From positions 558,001 through 622,000 of the forward strand of contig JAMSLZ010000004.1 in the NCBI GenBank assembly GCA_026027325.1: a stretch of 64,000 nucleotides of DNA, in the 5' to 3' direction. Below the pieces are notes generated by a model. That model ran no database searches and was not told where the DNA came from. It was given only the letters and a program-made list of their open reading frames with translations. Within the stretch, counting starts at the first letter, position 1. Every line of letters starts with the position of its first letter. The stretch comes from Actinomucor elegans (Eukaryota; Mucoromycota; Mucoromycetes; Mucorales; Mucoraceae). This document shows, piece by piece, positions 23,646 to 36,310 of this stretch. The position numbers and the translations under genes were made by a program.

Positions 23646-26045
23646 ATGATCGCTACTAGAAATACTACCTCACAAACAGATAATGTCAAACCTAATGATC
23701 TGGTGAGTCATCAATACAATAATTATGTCAAAGTACTAATGTATTTTTTTTTCTTTTTTCTTTTTTGAAGTTTGAAGCAAAACTTGATGAGGATTGTTAT
23801 AAAAAAGACGATTTAATGACAGAAGAAGATACAGATGAAGATGATTTCCCAGGTGTCACTGAGGTAGCTTGAATTTTTAATTTTTAATTTTTGCTTTTAT
23901 TTAAATCATAATATACTCATTTCTTTAATAGTCAATGGATAAAAAGACTGAATATCCTCCTTACCATCCTTATTCTACCAACGATATAAGTTATCATCCC
24001 ACATCAACCATTTTTGAAGATAAAGAGATACAAAAGCAGCAGCAAGGTAAAATTTTAGTCGTAAATAACCTGTAATTATTAATATCTAACTCAATTACTT
24101 TTAGGATACTTGAATACTACCAATAGTAACGTAGAAAATATATTGGAAGATAACCACTATGAAAGAAAGTCCTCTTTTACCAGACGTCCGTCACAGCTGC
24201 AGCAAGAAATGGCTTCATTAAACGCGCTCTGTCCTCCATCACACGTCTTGAAAGCGCGCAGATTATCCAAAAATACCATCAAGACTTCAGTCTCTACTCC
24301 AGTCACTCCTACCAGGAATCGAAAACCATCCATTGTCGATAATTACTCCAAGGAATTCAGTAGCAATAGCGCTGTCAGTCCTAGATTCATGGCCTTGAGG
24401 AAATTAAGCGAAGTTACCACGGTAAGTACGACTACTTTTTTTTTGTCACAATGTAATACATGATTAACCAACAAATGCTCTAATAAAGTTACCTTCGCAT
24501 TCCGTGTCTTATTCATCCGTACCACCTGTTCCACAAGTCCCTTCAACGTACACCGCTGACAGTAAAGATGTTACTCAAGAATCTTCAAGCAGTAAAGGTG
24601 GCTTTGATTTGGAAAATCGCGTATTAGCTCGAATCGACGATATCATTGAAACGCAACTACAGTTCCATCTTGGCCAAATCGTATGGAGAGCTTCCGAAAG
24701 TCATTTGGACGCTCGTCGGTTCTGGGAAGAACAAAAAAAAGAAATGTTTGGATTCGCTGCAACTTTGGTGGATCGTATGGAAACTCAAGTGGATATGCAA
24801 AGAAGAATGGCCTTGGATTCAATTACTTCACCTGAAGAAAAGGATGCTACACAAAGATCGGCTGAAGAATCAGATGCCATCATGGAGATCTTACAAAAAG
24901 AACTGAAAATGTACAAATCCAAGTACACTGAGGCACAAAGTCAATTGTTTGAATTGGAAATGCTCAAAACAAGGAATTCAGAACTAGAAAAGCAGCATGA
25001 AATCGACACAATCTCTTTGAGAAAACAATGGGAGGATAAAGACAGTACTCTTAAACAGCTAAAAAAGCTAGAGCAAGAACGCATACTCAATGGGACCATT
25101 AATAGCTCCAAGAAGAAGGAACCAGCAGGAAGCCAGCATACCAAAATGTTCAACCTCGAAACTCAAAACAAACAGCTCAAGGTGCAAGTGAAGCAAATGC
25201 AAGAGATTAACAGACAGCTATTAGAAGAGGCTAATGCGTATGAATTGAATATAAAGAAGCAAAGCAAAGAACTAAAGCAAATAAAGAATCAGCTTGCAGA
25301 AGCAGAATTGGTTATTCTCAACAATAAACGAAAGATGGTGCCTACTAGCAGTACTGTTACTACTACAACAGTTGATGGCATTGACTGTAGCGAAGACTTT
25401 GGTAAAAAGCAGCAACGAACAAAGAAGAAAGACACTTGGGCAGACATTATGGAATCGGAAGACGAAGCTAAAAAAAGTGCTAAAGAATGGGCTCAAAAGT
25501 ATCGTGAATTACAAGCCAGCTATTTCGAAGTTTGTTTGAAGCTTGAAAAGAAAGAAGAATCATCTGAAAGTGAAAACAAGATCAACGAGTTAAATCAAAC
25601 AATCGCTACTAAAAACGAAGAGATTCGTCACTTGAAGCAAGCAGAGAATGTCAATCGGATCCAAATCGATTACTTGCAATTGGAACTGGATAAGTACCAA
25701 AGAAAGAACAAACCAGGCATGGATGAATCCAAATTAAAGAATCGATATATGCGCAAAAATCAATTACCCTCAACGAAAAAGCCCATGGTTCATCAAAGAC
25801 CGTCGCCACCACCACCACCACAACAACAACGACAACAAGTAAATACAAAAGAAACATGCTATGAGACAGAAGATGGATACCTAACATTCACTACTGAGAT
25901 TAACGGCCAACTATCTAAGTATGCCATAAAAATTCCCAGTGGATACCAACAGAACAGCCCTGTTGTTGAGCAAAAGAAACCAGCAAAAACTAAATTCAAT
26001 CCTAATGCTCAACCATGGCCAAGTCAAAGTAATACCAGCAAATAA
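23646..26045 (+). CDS. Coiled-coil protein of unknown function
   Basis: Five exons, 23646-23702, 23771-23863, 23932-24046, 24105-24421 and 24489-26045, join in frame to 712 residues. The N-terminal 190 residues are polar and disordered with many SP/TP sites (STPVTPTRNRKPS). A conserved-looking helical segment follows (ENRVLARIDDIIETQLQFHL to about residue 290), then a long heptad-rich coiled coil (about 330-610) interrupted by a basic linker. A P/Q-rich linker and a short C-terminal folded-looking piece (EDGYLTFTTEINGQLSKYAI) end it. I do not recognise the family; cytoskeletal, spindle-pole or septum scaffold would be typical for such a build, but this is inference. ATG at 23646 follows a CT-rich tract; upstream ATGs are out of frame. 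Confidence 0.75.
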
Positions 26046-27364
26046 TGCTAATAATGATAACAAATGAATACCCCCTCCCCATTCTTTTAACTTAAACTAT
26101 AAATGATAATACCTAGACACAAATACATTAGACTATAATATTTTATGCTTAAAGATAGGCAAATACGTTAATAAACGGAGATAGAATCCTCATGCTTCAT
26201 TTAAACCCCAAAGTTTCAGCTCTTAGGAGGCTCTTTTTTTTTTTTCATTAGCATTAAGTAGATAATAATACAATTAAAAAAAAAACCCAACAAATACAAC
26301 GTTTAACCATATTTCATTGAATTTAATTCACATCGAGTGTATACAATTGCATTGCCAATAATTACTGTATGATATGTTCATTGTACTCTGATGAAGAAAT
26401 CATAGTAACTTCTTTACAGTGACTCCTTCTTGAAAAATCCTGTATATTAGATGTGGTATTTAAACAGGATTGATTGGGAGATCGAAAACTTTACTATTAG
26501 ATCTAGTTCACTTGGACTACGTATACTTTATAGCATACCCCAAGAATATATTGTACTCCTTGTACTTGAGTCAAATAGGTATTGCATCAATTCAGCTTTT
26601 TTATTCTAAACGTGTAGATATTACTTATTCAATGAGGCATGCAATAGGAAATAGCCGATTTCATAAAATAAAATAAAAAATAGCGGAGATATCTGCCTTA
26701 GAACTCAAAATTTAGAATTATTCCTCTTTTTGTAAAAGTGCGTCGATAGCAACCTCGAGGCATAACCAATTGATAGCCTAGATTCAATATTGTTGAGATC
26801 ATGTAGTAGTATATTTTTGTGTTTTTTATTATATACTAAACATTCAAGTTACAGCTATACTTTTGAAGAACCATGAAAATTACTTTTTACTATAGATAAA
26901 TCCATCAGTTGAAAAACATTATTTATTTACATCAATGGATGCTCCATTACGCTTTGCGTATTTTTTTTTTTTTTATTAGTCAGATCAAATTTTTGAACAA
27001 GGTTCTATTTTTCATACATGATCAATATCCGACAGCCAATAATAATCGAGATGATCATATTTAGAGAAAAGAACGACGGCTATAATTCATCCAAGAAAAA
27101 CTTGCAGAGATGCTACAACATAGTGCCCTAGGTAGTAACAATAGTATCTTTGTATACATGATTGAGTATCCATTAAGTAAGTTTACATGCTTATGCTTAT
27201 CAGTAATACGCGCTATAAAATGGAGTGCCGACTTTCTATAATATAAATCATTTGCCGCGTTAAATCTTTCAGATTTTCTTTTATATTATTACTTTAACGG
27301 AAGACAACGTTAACACACAACCCCCCAACTCTCCAGACTTTCTTTTGCTGATAGGAACCCTTCC
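26046..27364. other. Intergenic, no gene seen
   Basis: AT-rich spacer between two plus-strand genes. The last 60 bp contain a C-rich patch (CACAACCCCCCAACTCTCC) just before the sulfite reductase start, possibly promoter or leader. The ORF at 26470-26676 has no domain. Confidence 0.5.
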
Positions 27365-30300
27365 ATGTCCAACTTTTTGAGCGGCAAAGAAGGTTTAGTT
27401 CTTCTTGTTCAAGAGATAAGTGAACAATTTTATGCATACGATCATTCTACCAGCCAACAGTTGGTTCAGTCAAATATTTGGAACCGTCCTATAAAGGTGT
27501 TTCAACACGATCCTCTTCATGATCCTTTATCACATGTCATAAACGCAATTGCTAATCGTAATGTAACCAACGTTTTCATGTCCTCTCAATCGTTATTGGC
27601 ATCCATTCCTTATTTGCACAAATTGGCTTCGGACAAGTCAAGCATGGTATTGCACATTACGGCCGGTGTTGAATCCTTTGCTGATTTTACAGAGGTGATG
27701 TCTGTCCGAGAAAGTGGATTTGCCCTATTGAGTTCCTCGACTGTACAAGAGGCACACGATTTAGCTTTGGTTGCACAGCTTGTATCACTTTTGACATCTA
27801 CACCTTTTCTGCACTTCTTTGATAGTAAAAGAATCTCGAATGAATACTGCTCAGTCCAGGCCTTGGACAGGGAAACGCTGATCCAGCTTTTGCCTGAGGA
27901 TTTGATAACTTCCAAGATCAAAAATAAGACGGATGTTCCTGCCTTGTTCAAACAATCTACTTATCTTCGATACAAAACCAGTGAGGCTGAGAAAGAAGTC
28001 GGTGATCACTCTTATTTAGATGCTCTCGTTACATTCAATCAAGTGGCGTCCAAATTTGCCAAACTCACTAATAGATCTTATCTTCCGTTGGAATATATTG
28101 GCCACCCTGAAGCAACTTGCGTAGTTATTTCTATGGGTGCCGGTGCCACAGTGATCGAACAAACTGTGAAAGCGCTTACAGTTTCTCAACCAGATTGGAA
28201 GATTGGCTGTTTAAAGATTCGCCTTTATCGTCCTTGGTCAGATCAAGCCGTTTTGAATGCTCTACCTTTATCCGTTCAACGGATTGCAGTCCTTGAACCC
28301 ACAGATGATTACACTCACTCATGGAACCCTCTGTTCTTGGATATTGCTGCTACCTACCAAACAGCTGGAAACGATAATGTTGATATTTTTAGTGGTCAGT
28401 ATGGTATTCAAGAGGATGACTTCTCGCCCGATATAGTCCGTGCTATTTTCACTGCTTTGCAGTTTGAAACACTGGATCGCCACTTTGAGGCTGCCAAACT
28501 ACCCCGTGAGCCTGATCATTTGCAAGTAGTGTCTCATTCAACCGAACAAATAATTTTTGTTGGAAACTCTTCACTCGCCCTCTCTTTTGCTACTCAACAA
28601 GCAAATAAGGCTTGCGTTCAAGCTTATACTGTTGATGCAGTACCAGCTACGCATGTCCGTGTTGGTGGATCTGGCTCTCCTTTGCCTAGTCTAATTCAAG
28701 TCGCTGATGCCATTGTCTTTTCTTATCCTTTACTTGATGATCGAAGCTTATTAGCGGCTGTTCAGGCTGTGGCTACTTTATGTCATGGTGGTTATATTAT
28801 CTCTAGTATTGATCCAAATTCTTTCCCAGCATGCCTTAAGAAAGAGGCTCATACTAAGCAAGCAACGCTCGTTTATGCCCAGAACCTTCTTCAACTCCTA
28901 GCTTATGCTTGTCTCTCTGAAGCAATCAACCATCCGAGCTCTTCCATTAGCGCTGTTCCAGAATCATGGATTAACCAGCCAGTTCATGTTCCTTCTATTC
29001 CTTCATTGAAAGCAAAGAAAGTCGAAAAGTCAATGTCAATCCTACCTGTTGAAACACCTTATATTAAAATGCTTGATCAAGCCTTTGGCTCACGTTTAAA
29101 CATAGCAAATGCATATCAAGCCTCTTCAATTTGGTCGCCTGACAAATCTCATTCCAATGCTGCTTCTCAAGAATTTGGCTATGGTCGTTTGATCCATCGC
29201 TTGCAAGAACGTGCACGCTTTATCGACTATGTTATGGAAGTTATCCGTACTTCAGTGCTTCCAACAGAGGCAGCTCGAGCGATATCCCAATGGCTCCTTC
29301 TCGCAAACTCTTCAACGTCTAAACCATCACTAGTCCAAGTATCTGCTGAGTCAGTTACTCGTGCTTTAACCTCTATCATCGATCAATCACCTGCTGCTCA
29401 AAGAATCATGAACAGTAAATCCCTTTTGTTTCCTGAATCTCACTGGCTGATCGGCTCTGACGCTTGGGCTTATGATTTAGGCCAATCTGGTCTTCATCAT
29501 GTGATTACTTCTGGTGAAAATATCAATATCTTGATTGTTGACACAACACCCTGCCACAACCAAATACAAGCAGAACAACGCAAAAAAGATATCGGTCTTT
29601 ACGCTATGAACTATGGATCAGTGTACGTTGCTTCAGTCGCCCTATACGCTTCTCACGCTGGTGTATTACAAGCGCTGATGGAAGCGGACGCCTATCAAGG
29701 CCCTTCGATTGTACTAGCCTACCTTCCACAACTTTCTACTATACCCGACCCTCTTGCAACCTTAAAAGAGACCAAAGTAAGTGTAGATAGTGGTTCATGG
29801 CCGTTGTACAGATGGAATCCAGCTTTAGAAGACGTGAAAGACCAAGATATGTTTAGCTTGGACTCTCAGCGTATCAAAAAAGAATTGGAAGCGTTCTTAG
29901 ATCGAGAAAATTACTTGACACAACTGGTTTCTAATCATCCTGATATATCATATACCCTTGTAAGCTCTTTGGAAGCAGTAAGTTTATCGTATATTAGTCA
30001 TGGAAAATGATATGCGTCATTGACCAAACAGCACTTTGTGAATGTATATATAATAGGATACCAAAAAGCGACATGAACAGTTGAAAAGTAAAGCACGGGC
30101 TGACTATGCCCGTTTGCTATCTGGCCTTGTTGGCTCTTCCAACAGCCTTCCTCTAACTGTCCTCTTTGGCTCAGATAACGGCAATGGCGAAAGTATTGCT
30201 AAAAAAATTGCTATACGTGCCAAATCAAGAGGTCTTGTGGTTAAATTGATGGCCATGGACGATTATGAAGATGTTCAAGATTTGGCTAATGAAACTAATC

Positions 30301-32345
30301 TTGTCCTTATATGCTCCACTGCTGGCCAAGGGGAGATGCCATCCAATGCACGTGAATTCTGGAAGTCTCTAAATAATTTGATTGTAGGCGATATCAATTT
30401 GTCTGAAGTGAATGTCGCTGTGTTCGGATTAGGTGATAGCCACTACTGGCCGCGCGAAGAAGATGCCATCTTTTATAATCGACCAGGTAAATTGTTGGAT
30501 GCCAAGTTTGAAATGCTAGGAGCGAACCGACTTGTGGCTTTGGGACTTGCAGATGATCAAGATGATGATGGGTTTGAAACGGCTCTTGCTGTCTGGTTGC
30601 CTGAGCTTTGGAAGGCTCTTGGGATAAAGAGTGTAGGCGAAGGCGATGTAGAGCCTCTCTATACGGATACTCAGATGAAGATCGACTCTAATTATCTTCG
30701 TGGTGATATTGCTCAAGAAATAGCGGATGATTCTACAGGCGATGTAACAGAAATGACTCAAAAGCTCTTGAAATTTCATGGTGCATATCTTCAAGATGAT
30801 CGCGATTTACGTGAAGAAAGGAAAGCTCAAGGGCTCGAAAAAGCGTTTAGTTTTTTAGTTCGCGTTTGTACACCAGGTGGCATCTCTACTCCTAAGCAAT
30901 GGTTAGCAATGGATATGCTTTCTGAAAAGTATGGTAACAAGACATTGAAACTAACTACGCGTCAAACCTACCAATTGCATGGTGTTCTTAAAAGAAACCT
31001 GCGTACGACAATACGGACCATCAACAAGTCCTTATTAACTACTTTAGCTGCTTGTGGTGACGTTAGTCGTAATATAATGAGCTCTGCTTATACCGAGATT
31101 CCAAAAGTACATGATCAGGTGCGGTCTCTTGTGTATGAATTGAAAGATCTATTAGCACCAAAGACAAATGCCTATTATGAAATTTGGTTGGATAATAGTA
31201 TGGTTGCTGGTCATGCAGTTCAAGATTTCGAGCCTATCTATGGACCTACGTATCTGCCTAGAAAGTTCAAGGTTGTGATAGCTGTGCCCCCTAGTAACGA
31301 CGTTGATGTGTATGCTCATGATCTGGGTTTTATTGCAATTGTTAATCCTGATAGTGAGAATGTTGATGGCTATAATGTATTAATTGGCGGTGGAATGGGT
31401 CAAACATACGGGGACAAGAAGACTTATCCTCGACCAGCTACTCTCATTGGTTACGTCCCTGCTAAAGCAGCCGTCGATATCGCTAGGGCTGTCGTACTGG
31501 TTCAACGTGATCATGGCGATCGTCTCAATCGTAAGCGTGCTCGCTTCAAGTACACTGTAGATAGTCTCGGTGTAGATTTTGTCAAGAAACAGATTGAAGA
31601 ACGTAGTGGCATTCTATTTGAAGAAGCAAAACCTTTTTCTTTTAACGATAATGTGGATCATTATGGTTGGACGAAAGGTGTTGGAAATTGCTGGAATTTT
31701 GGTTTGTTCATTGAGAACGGTCGCATCAAAGATACGCCGGATTTCCTTTGTAAAACTGGTTTACGTGAGCTGGCTAGATTCCACAAGGGAGAGTTTCGTT
31801 TAACGGCAAATCAGAATCTGATCATTTGCAACGTACCAGAAGCTGACCTTGAGAAAACAAAAGCACATTTGGCTAAATACAAGTTGGATAATCTTTCATT
31901 TACTGGCATACGCAAAGCCTCGATGGCTTGTGTGGCTCTTCCTACCTGTGGACTGGCAATGGCCGAATCTGAACGCTATTTGCCCCAACTGATTTCTCTT
32001 CTTGAAGAAGCAGTAGAAGAAGCAGGCCTTCGCGATGATTCTATCGTCATTCGTATGACTGGGTGTCCTAATGGTTGTGCTCGTCCTTATTTGGCAGAGC
32101 TCGCTTTTGTAGGAAAAGCACCCAATACATACAATATGTATCTTGGTGGTAGTCGTAAGGGCGAAAGATTGAACAAGCTTTATCTTGAAAATTTACAAGA
32201 AGAAGACATCTTGAAAGAGGTAAAACCTATGATCAAAAAGTATGCACTCGAGAGAGACAATGATGAACCTTTTGGTGATTGGGTTATTCGTGCTGGGTAC
32301 GTAAAAAAAACAGTGAATGGGTTAGACTTCCATGACCTTTCATAA
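27365..32345 (+). CDS. MET5: Sulfite reductase (NADPH) beta subunit, Met5-type
   Basis: Two exons, 27365-29977 and 30057-32345, joined in frame across a 79-nt intron, give 1633 residues. Order of domains: a pyruvate-ferredoxin-oxidoreductase-like N-terminal half (1 to about 870), a flavodoxin domain (about 902-1050, FGSDNGNGESIA and STAGQGEMPSN are FMN loops), then the siroheme/4Fe-4S hemoprotein module (about 1137 to the end). The cluster cysteines are present as C-x5-C (C1496, C1502; CVALPTC) and C-x3-C (C1541, C1545; GCPNGC). Substrate-side arginine and lysine motifs (KLTTRQTYQLHG) are also seen. Fungal Met5 with Met10 reduces sulfite to sulfide in the cytosol, the last step of sulfate assimilation before homocysteine synthesis. 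It is longer than yeast Met5 (about 1440), mostly through the N-terminal half. No catalytic residue appears missing. Confidence 0.93.
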
Positions 32346-34069
32346 CTGCATATATATATATAAAATGAAATCATTACATGAAAAACTATTAAATGCGAAC
32401 CAGCAATGATATGCACTACTTTGCCATAATTCTTATATACGTATTGAAATGTACTTGTGCGTAGATATAGCGCTTCTATATCATCTTCTCTGGTTACTGT
32501 TATTACAACCGCTATTGTTCATACTTTGTTGAAATTGAATATAGTAATAAAACCTTCCACTAAAATCTTGAAATTAAACAATTGGATGTAGATTAATGAC
32601 AAACGAACATATACATTTGGCGCGCAGAAAACACAAAACAAAATATGCTCTTTGAAATGTATACAATTTGTACAATGACCACAACGATCTTAAACTTTCT
32701 ACAATTGATATCTCTTTATTATATGTTCTTGTATATACGCTGATATTTGAATTACGGCCTTGTGAGTTTATGTAATAATGAGGTGCTAAGACTCTAGATT
32801 CGGTAATTGTTATTTATGGATTTTTTCTGTCGTGATGATTGATTTGCACTGTAACGCTATATTCGGATACGCAGGCAAACTTTATGTATATATATATCAT
32901 TTTTTCTCGTCTTTGTAAACACTACATCAGTTAATAATCTGAAAACTTGACGACGTACAAAAAAAAAGTATATCTTCCTTAGTCGTTTGTATCCTTCAGC
33001 TCCATTTCTTTTAACTTACAATACGGAGTACTATCTTTTATATATATATTGAAATGAATAGGCAATTCCAATTAATTTCAAAAGAAGCAAAAGTAAGCAT
33101 TATGCAAATTTTGGTTGCCTAAAGTAATAACAAAAGGACAATATGAATACAATCAGGCAAAGCGTTGTTGTATTTTATTGTACATGAAAAAGAAAGACCA
33201 AGGATTTGATATTGCGCAGCTTGAGGTATATTAAATATCTCATGTTTACATGGTATCAGAAGTCTTAACTGAAATCATATCACTATACAATTGTTACAGT
33301 CAAAATACAAGTAGCTGACAGGCTTATGTATATTATATTATCACATTGCTTACTCAAGAAAGTGATATAATAACATTTAGCGTCAGAATTAATAAAGTAC
33401 ATCTGAAGAATAAAAAGATCAGTCAATAATGGATGCAAATGCACACACGATTAAAGTCTTGCACAGAATTATTTGACTAAAATAAACAGAACCTGCATTT
33501 ATGCCTAGTGGAGCCAACTAAGATTAATTTAGGTGCGACAATCAATCATATATGAGGAGGACTTGGACCAGCTCCATCGTAAAATTATGCGATTCCAAGA
33601 TGCGTATTCTACAAGAGATGCAGCTATATCATATGCTAATCAGCAACTATAGTGAATCTTGACACATCCAGTTGAGAAACTGCTTTTTTTACGTCAAGTG
33701 AGAAACAAGCATCTGTATAAGCCAGTGTTTATGTTGGTAAATGAGGTAGAATATTATCTTACCCAGTAATTTGATAAATTATATCAAAGTAATAAAGCTA
33801 TGTCTACATTCTTTAGATAGCAGCGATCACGCGAGAAAGAAACAATAGAAATGGAAGAAGATAGAACTGAAATGATTGAAGGAACCTATTGGTGGAAGTG
33901 ATGCTGGCTGTCATTTTATCAGCTTCGTTCATTTGTTGCGCATTCACCTATTGCTTATTTGTTGATGGTATCCAAAGAAAATGGCATTGAATCATGTATA
34001 TGCTTTGTTTTTGACAAAAGACATCAACTGTATAAACATGTGTATCTTGAAAACACAAGTTAATTTTTC

Positions 34070-34071
34070 TT

Positions 34072-34108
<37 letters not shown>
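34070..34108. repeat. Long poly-T tract
   Basis: Around 40 nearly uninterrupted T residues, the longest homopolymer in the window. Others are at 5645-5671, 13880-13902 (A), 47272-47298 and 52767-52788. Confidence 0.9.
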
Positions 34109-34440
34109 CCTTTCACCACTGTTGCAAATGTTGCAAGCAATGAGCAACAAAACTCGACAGCTCGTGAGTGGACGACTGAGGTCCCTGAAGACAATTTACA
34201 TTTGGAACATTATACAGTAAAGCATTGAAATCAATCAGATTTTAAAGTATTTCAGCCTTGGTCTTTTATAATCCCCCCCCCCCACACACAGCGTTATAAA
34301 AATTATTGCGTTCTCTATGCAGCTTTTTTTAAGCACTCAATTTACACTAAATATACTTAAATACTATATTTTCAATATTAGATGGTATAATTTCAACATC
34401 AAACATTAAAAAAAATTCGCTCGTTAGAAATTTGGCATAA

Positions 34441-34545
34441 TGTCTTGAATAGATTTAAGAGATCTCTATTGATCTCGGTCAAAATCGCATCTGCTTGATC
34501 CATACTTAGAATGTGCAACTATATATACTGAAATCTCTGTTTCGG
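34441..34545 (+). repeat. Degenerate interspersed repeat copy
   Basis: Carries AGAGATCTCTATTGATCTCG, then GGTCAAAATCGCATCTGCTTG and CCATACTTAGAATGTGCAACT. These blocks occur in the same order at 9868-9990 and 37972-38060, and reversed at 14840-14900 and 50040-50100. Confidence 0.4.
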
Positions 34546-34711
34546 CACCGACACATGAATGTCTTGTATTCATTTTGTAAATCTACAGTCTTTATCAGCC
34601 GGCGGGTTGTTCTAGCTTTTAAAAATTCGAGTATGCTATCTGCTGCAAAACTCACCGTGTTTTCGGATATACAAACAGTCTTTATTTACCAATTTTCGTG
34701 TTTTATCTCAT

Positions 34712-36192
34712 TTATGGGACTAGTTCAATAACAGTATCTTTTTGTATATCGCTGTATGCGGGTGGCGGCAATTCTGATTCCTCGAATGGATTAAAGTTGG
34801 ATACATCGTTTTCTATTAATCCGTAATGTGTCAGATATATTTTTCAGCCTACCCGAAAAAAAGGGGGAAGAACTTACCAACATTGGGTTCTCGATGGCTG
34901 GGTTCTCGATGGCTGGGTTCTCGATGGCTGGGTTCTCGATGATTAGGTTCTCGATGATTAGGTTCTCGATGATTAGGTTCTCGATGATTGGGATTTATAG
35001 GTGGTATTGGTTCTGGATGAGGCAATGAAGGAAGTGGCCTTCTTGTAAGAAATGGATTTGTAGTACCACCTATTCTCAAAGTCAGTTTTTCTAATAAAAA
35101 ATAAATAAAACCAGGATCATACTTATAGAATTACTGGGCGGTCGCTTTCTATTTGGTAATGCAGGGCCAGATGTAGTGTGATGCATTGTTGTGTTTGGTA
35201 ATGGTAGTAAGGCTATTGAAGGATGACTACTGCTTCTGTCTATATGAAACTATAAATAAAAAGTGCTTCGTACTACGTATATATGTGATACTCACTATGA
35301 TCAATGTTGGGCGTACTAGCATAGTAGTGTATACCAGTGGTTCTCGTTACAGGTATCGAAGGTCTGCAAGAAGACAAAAGTCAGTTTGATATCAGAGCAA
35401 CATGAAGGCATATTACCGCTGTAAAGTTCCATGAACTGTTAATGTAAGATAGTTAGAAAAAGTAAAATAACTCAGTATGCCTATTACCCTGTCGGTGTGC
35501 TGTGTGGATCTGCTCAGAACGTTTATCTAAGAAGAAATGAGTTAATATTTAAGGGCGATGATGTGTTGCATTAAAGCCCATTACCCGGTAAAGAAATTCT
35601 GCTTGCGTTTGAGTTGAAGATATCTATGAAAAAGCTAAGAACTTGTATCAAATCACGCTATTATTATAATCATTACTCGATAGTGATAGATTCGGAGTTG
35701 AAGCAGTACTTCTCGCATTAATTGCACGCTGTCTACTCTCTTGTTGAAGGTCTTGGCGCCATTTTGCTAATTCTTCTCGAACAGTTAAAGGCTTGGCACT
35801 TTCTTTCTAGAAAGAACATAAACTAGGTTAAGCCATGATGCATAACCCAACAGATAAAATAGCTTACAATGAGAAAAGGATTCGTTTCGACTGGTGTATT
35901 TCTTGTGTTCAATCCCGGAGAAGAGGTTATATGTGCCTAAATTATCGAGAATTTAGTTTTTTGTTTCTCGGTAATCGGTTCATTCTCTTATTACACTACT
36001 GCTACTATTATTTCTGACAGGAAGTGGTGGTGGTGATAAATTGTCTGTGGAACTCATAGCTAAAAGCAACTCAAATGCTTGGTTAACGTCCCCTTTTGCA
36101 GACCATAAAGCAGCATCTATTACTCGGACTTCGACCAAAGGAAAGGCTTCTCTTAGAATTACAATGTTTGGTGCATGAAACGGATTTTCCAT
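34712..36192 (-). CDS. CUE-domain ubiquitin-binding adaptor with NPF and PPxY motifs
   Basis: Ten small exons join in frame: 35995-36192, 35868-35936, 35677-35806, 35585-35623, 35488-35526, 35417-35435 (19 nt), 35296-35363, 35123-35239, 34878-35069 and 34712-34812, giving 323 residues. A CUE-like domain at about 9-52 (IVILREAFPLVEVRVIDAAL...GDVNQAFELLLAMS) should bind ubiquitin. The rest is proline-rich and disordered. Four NPF tripeptides (MENPF, TNPFL twice, FNPFE) are EH-domain ligands, and PPPAY near the C-terminus is a PY motif for WW domains such as those of Rsp5/Nedd4 ligases. Seven tandem HREPN/HREPS pentapeptides come from a 15-bp repeat. The build suggests an endocytic or autophagic ubiquitin adaptor in the Cue5/Ede1 neighbourhood (inference). 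Exon 1's donor (GTAATA) is the least certain junction. It lies 118 bp downstream of the FUN14 gene on the same strand. Confidence 0.75.
34886..34990. repeat. 15-bp coding tandem repeat, 7 units
   Basis: Units GGTTCTCGATGGCTG (first three) then GGTTCTCGATGATTA (next three), the last ending TTG. On the minus strand each unit encodes HREP plus S or N inside exon 9 of the CUE gene. The repeat is in phase with codons, so copy-number change keeps the frame. Confidence 0.92.
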
Positions 36193-36310
36193 CTGAAGGT
36201 ATGTTTTCAATAATAGAAAGAAATAATAATAAAAAGGGAAAAAAGGTTAAGCGCAACTTTTTTTATTACGTATTTATAGAATAAATAATCAGTCACTTGT
36301 TCGTAGTTTC

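Larger units (their letters stand above)
32346..34711. other. Intergenic between convergent genes
   Basis: About 2.4 kb of AT-rich DNA between sulfite reductase and the CUE gene 3' ends. It includes a T run of about 40 (34070-34108), a C run (34275-34284) and a diverged interspersed repeat copy (34441-34545). No gene seen. Confidence 0.55.

Noticed and set aside
33981..34220. 79-codon ORF with a phenylalanine run
   Set aside because: Produced by the poly-T tract at 34070-34108; no protein-like features.
34828..35028. Plus-strand ORF with repeated GFSMA/RFSMI pentapeptides
   Set aside because: The repeat is real, but the coding strand is minus, where splice sites and NPF/PPAY context form a coherent gene.
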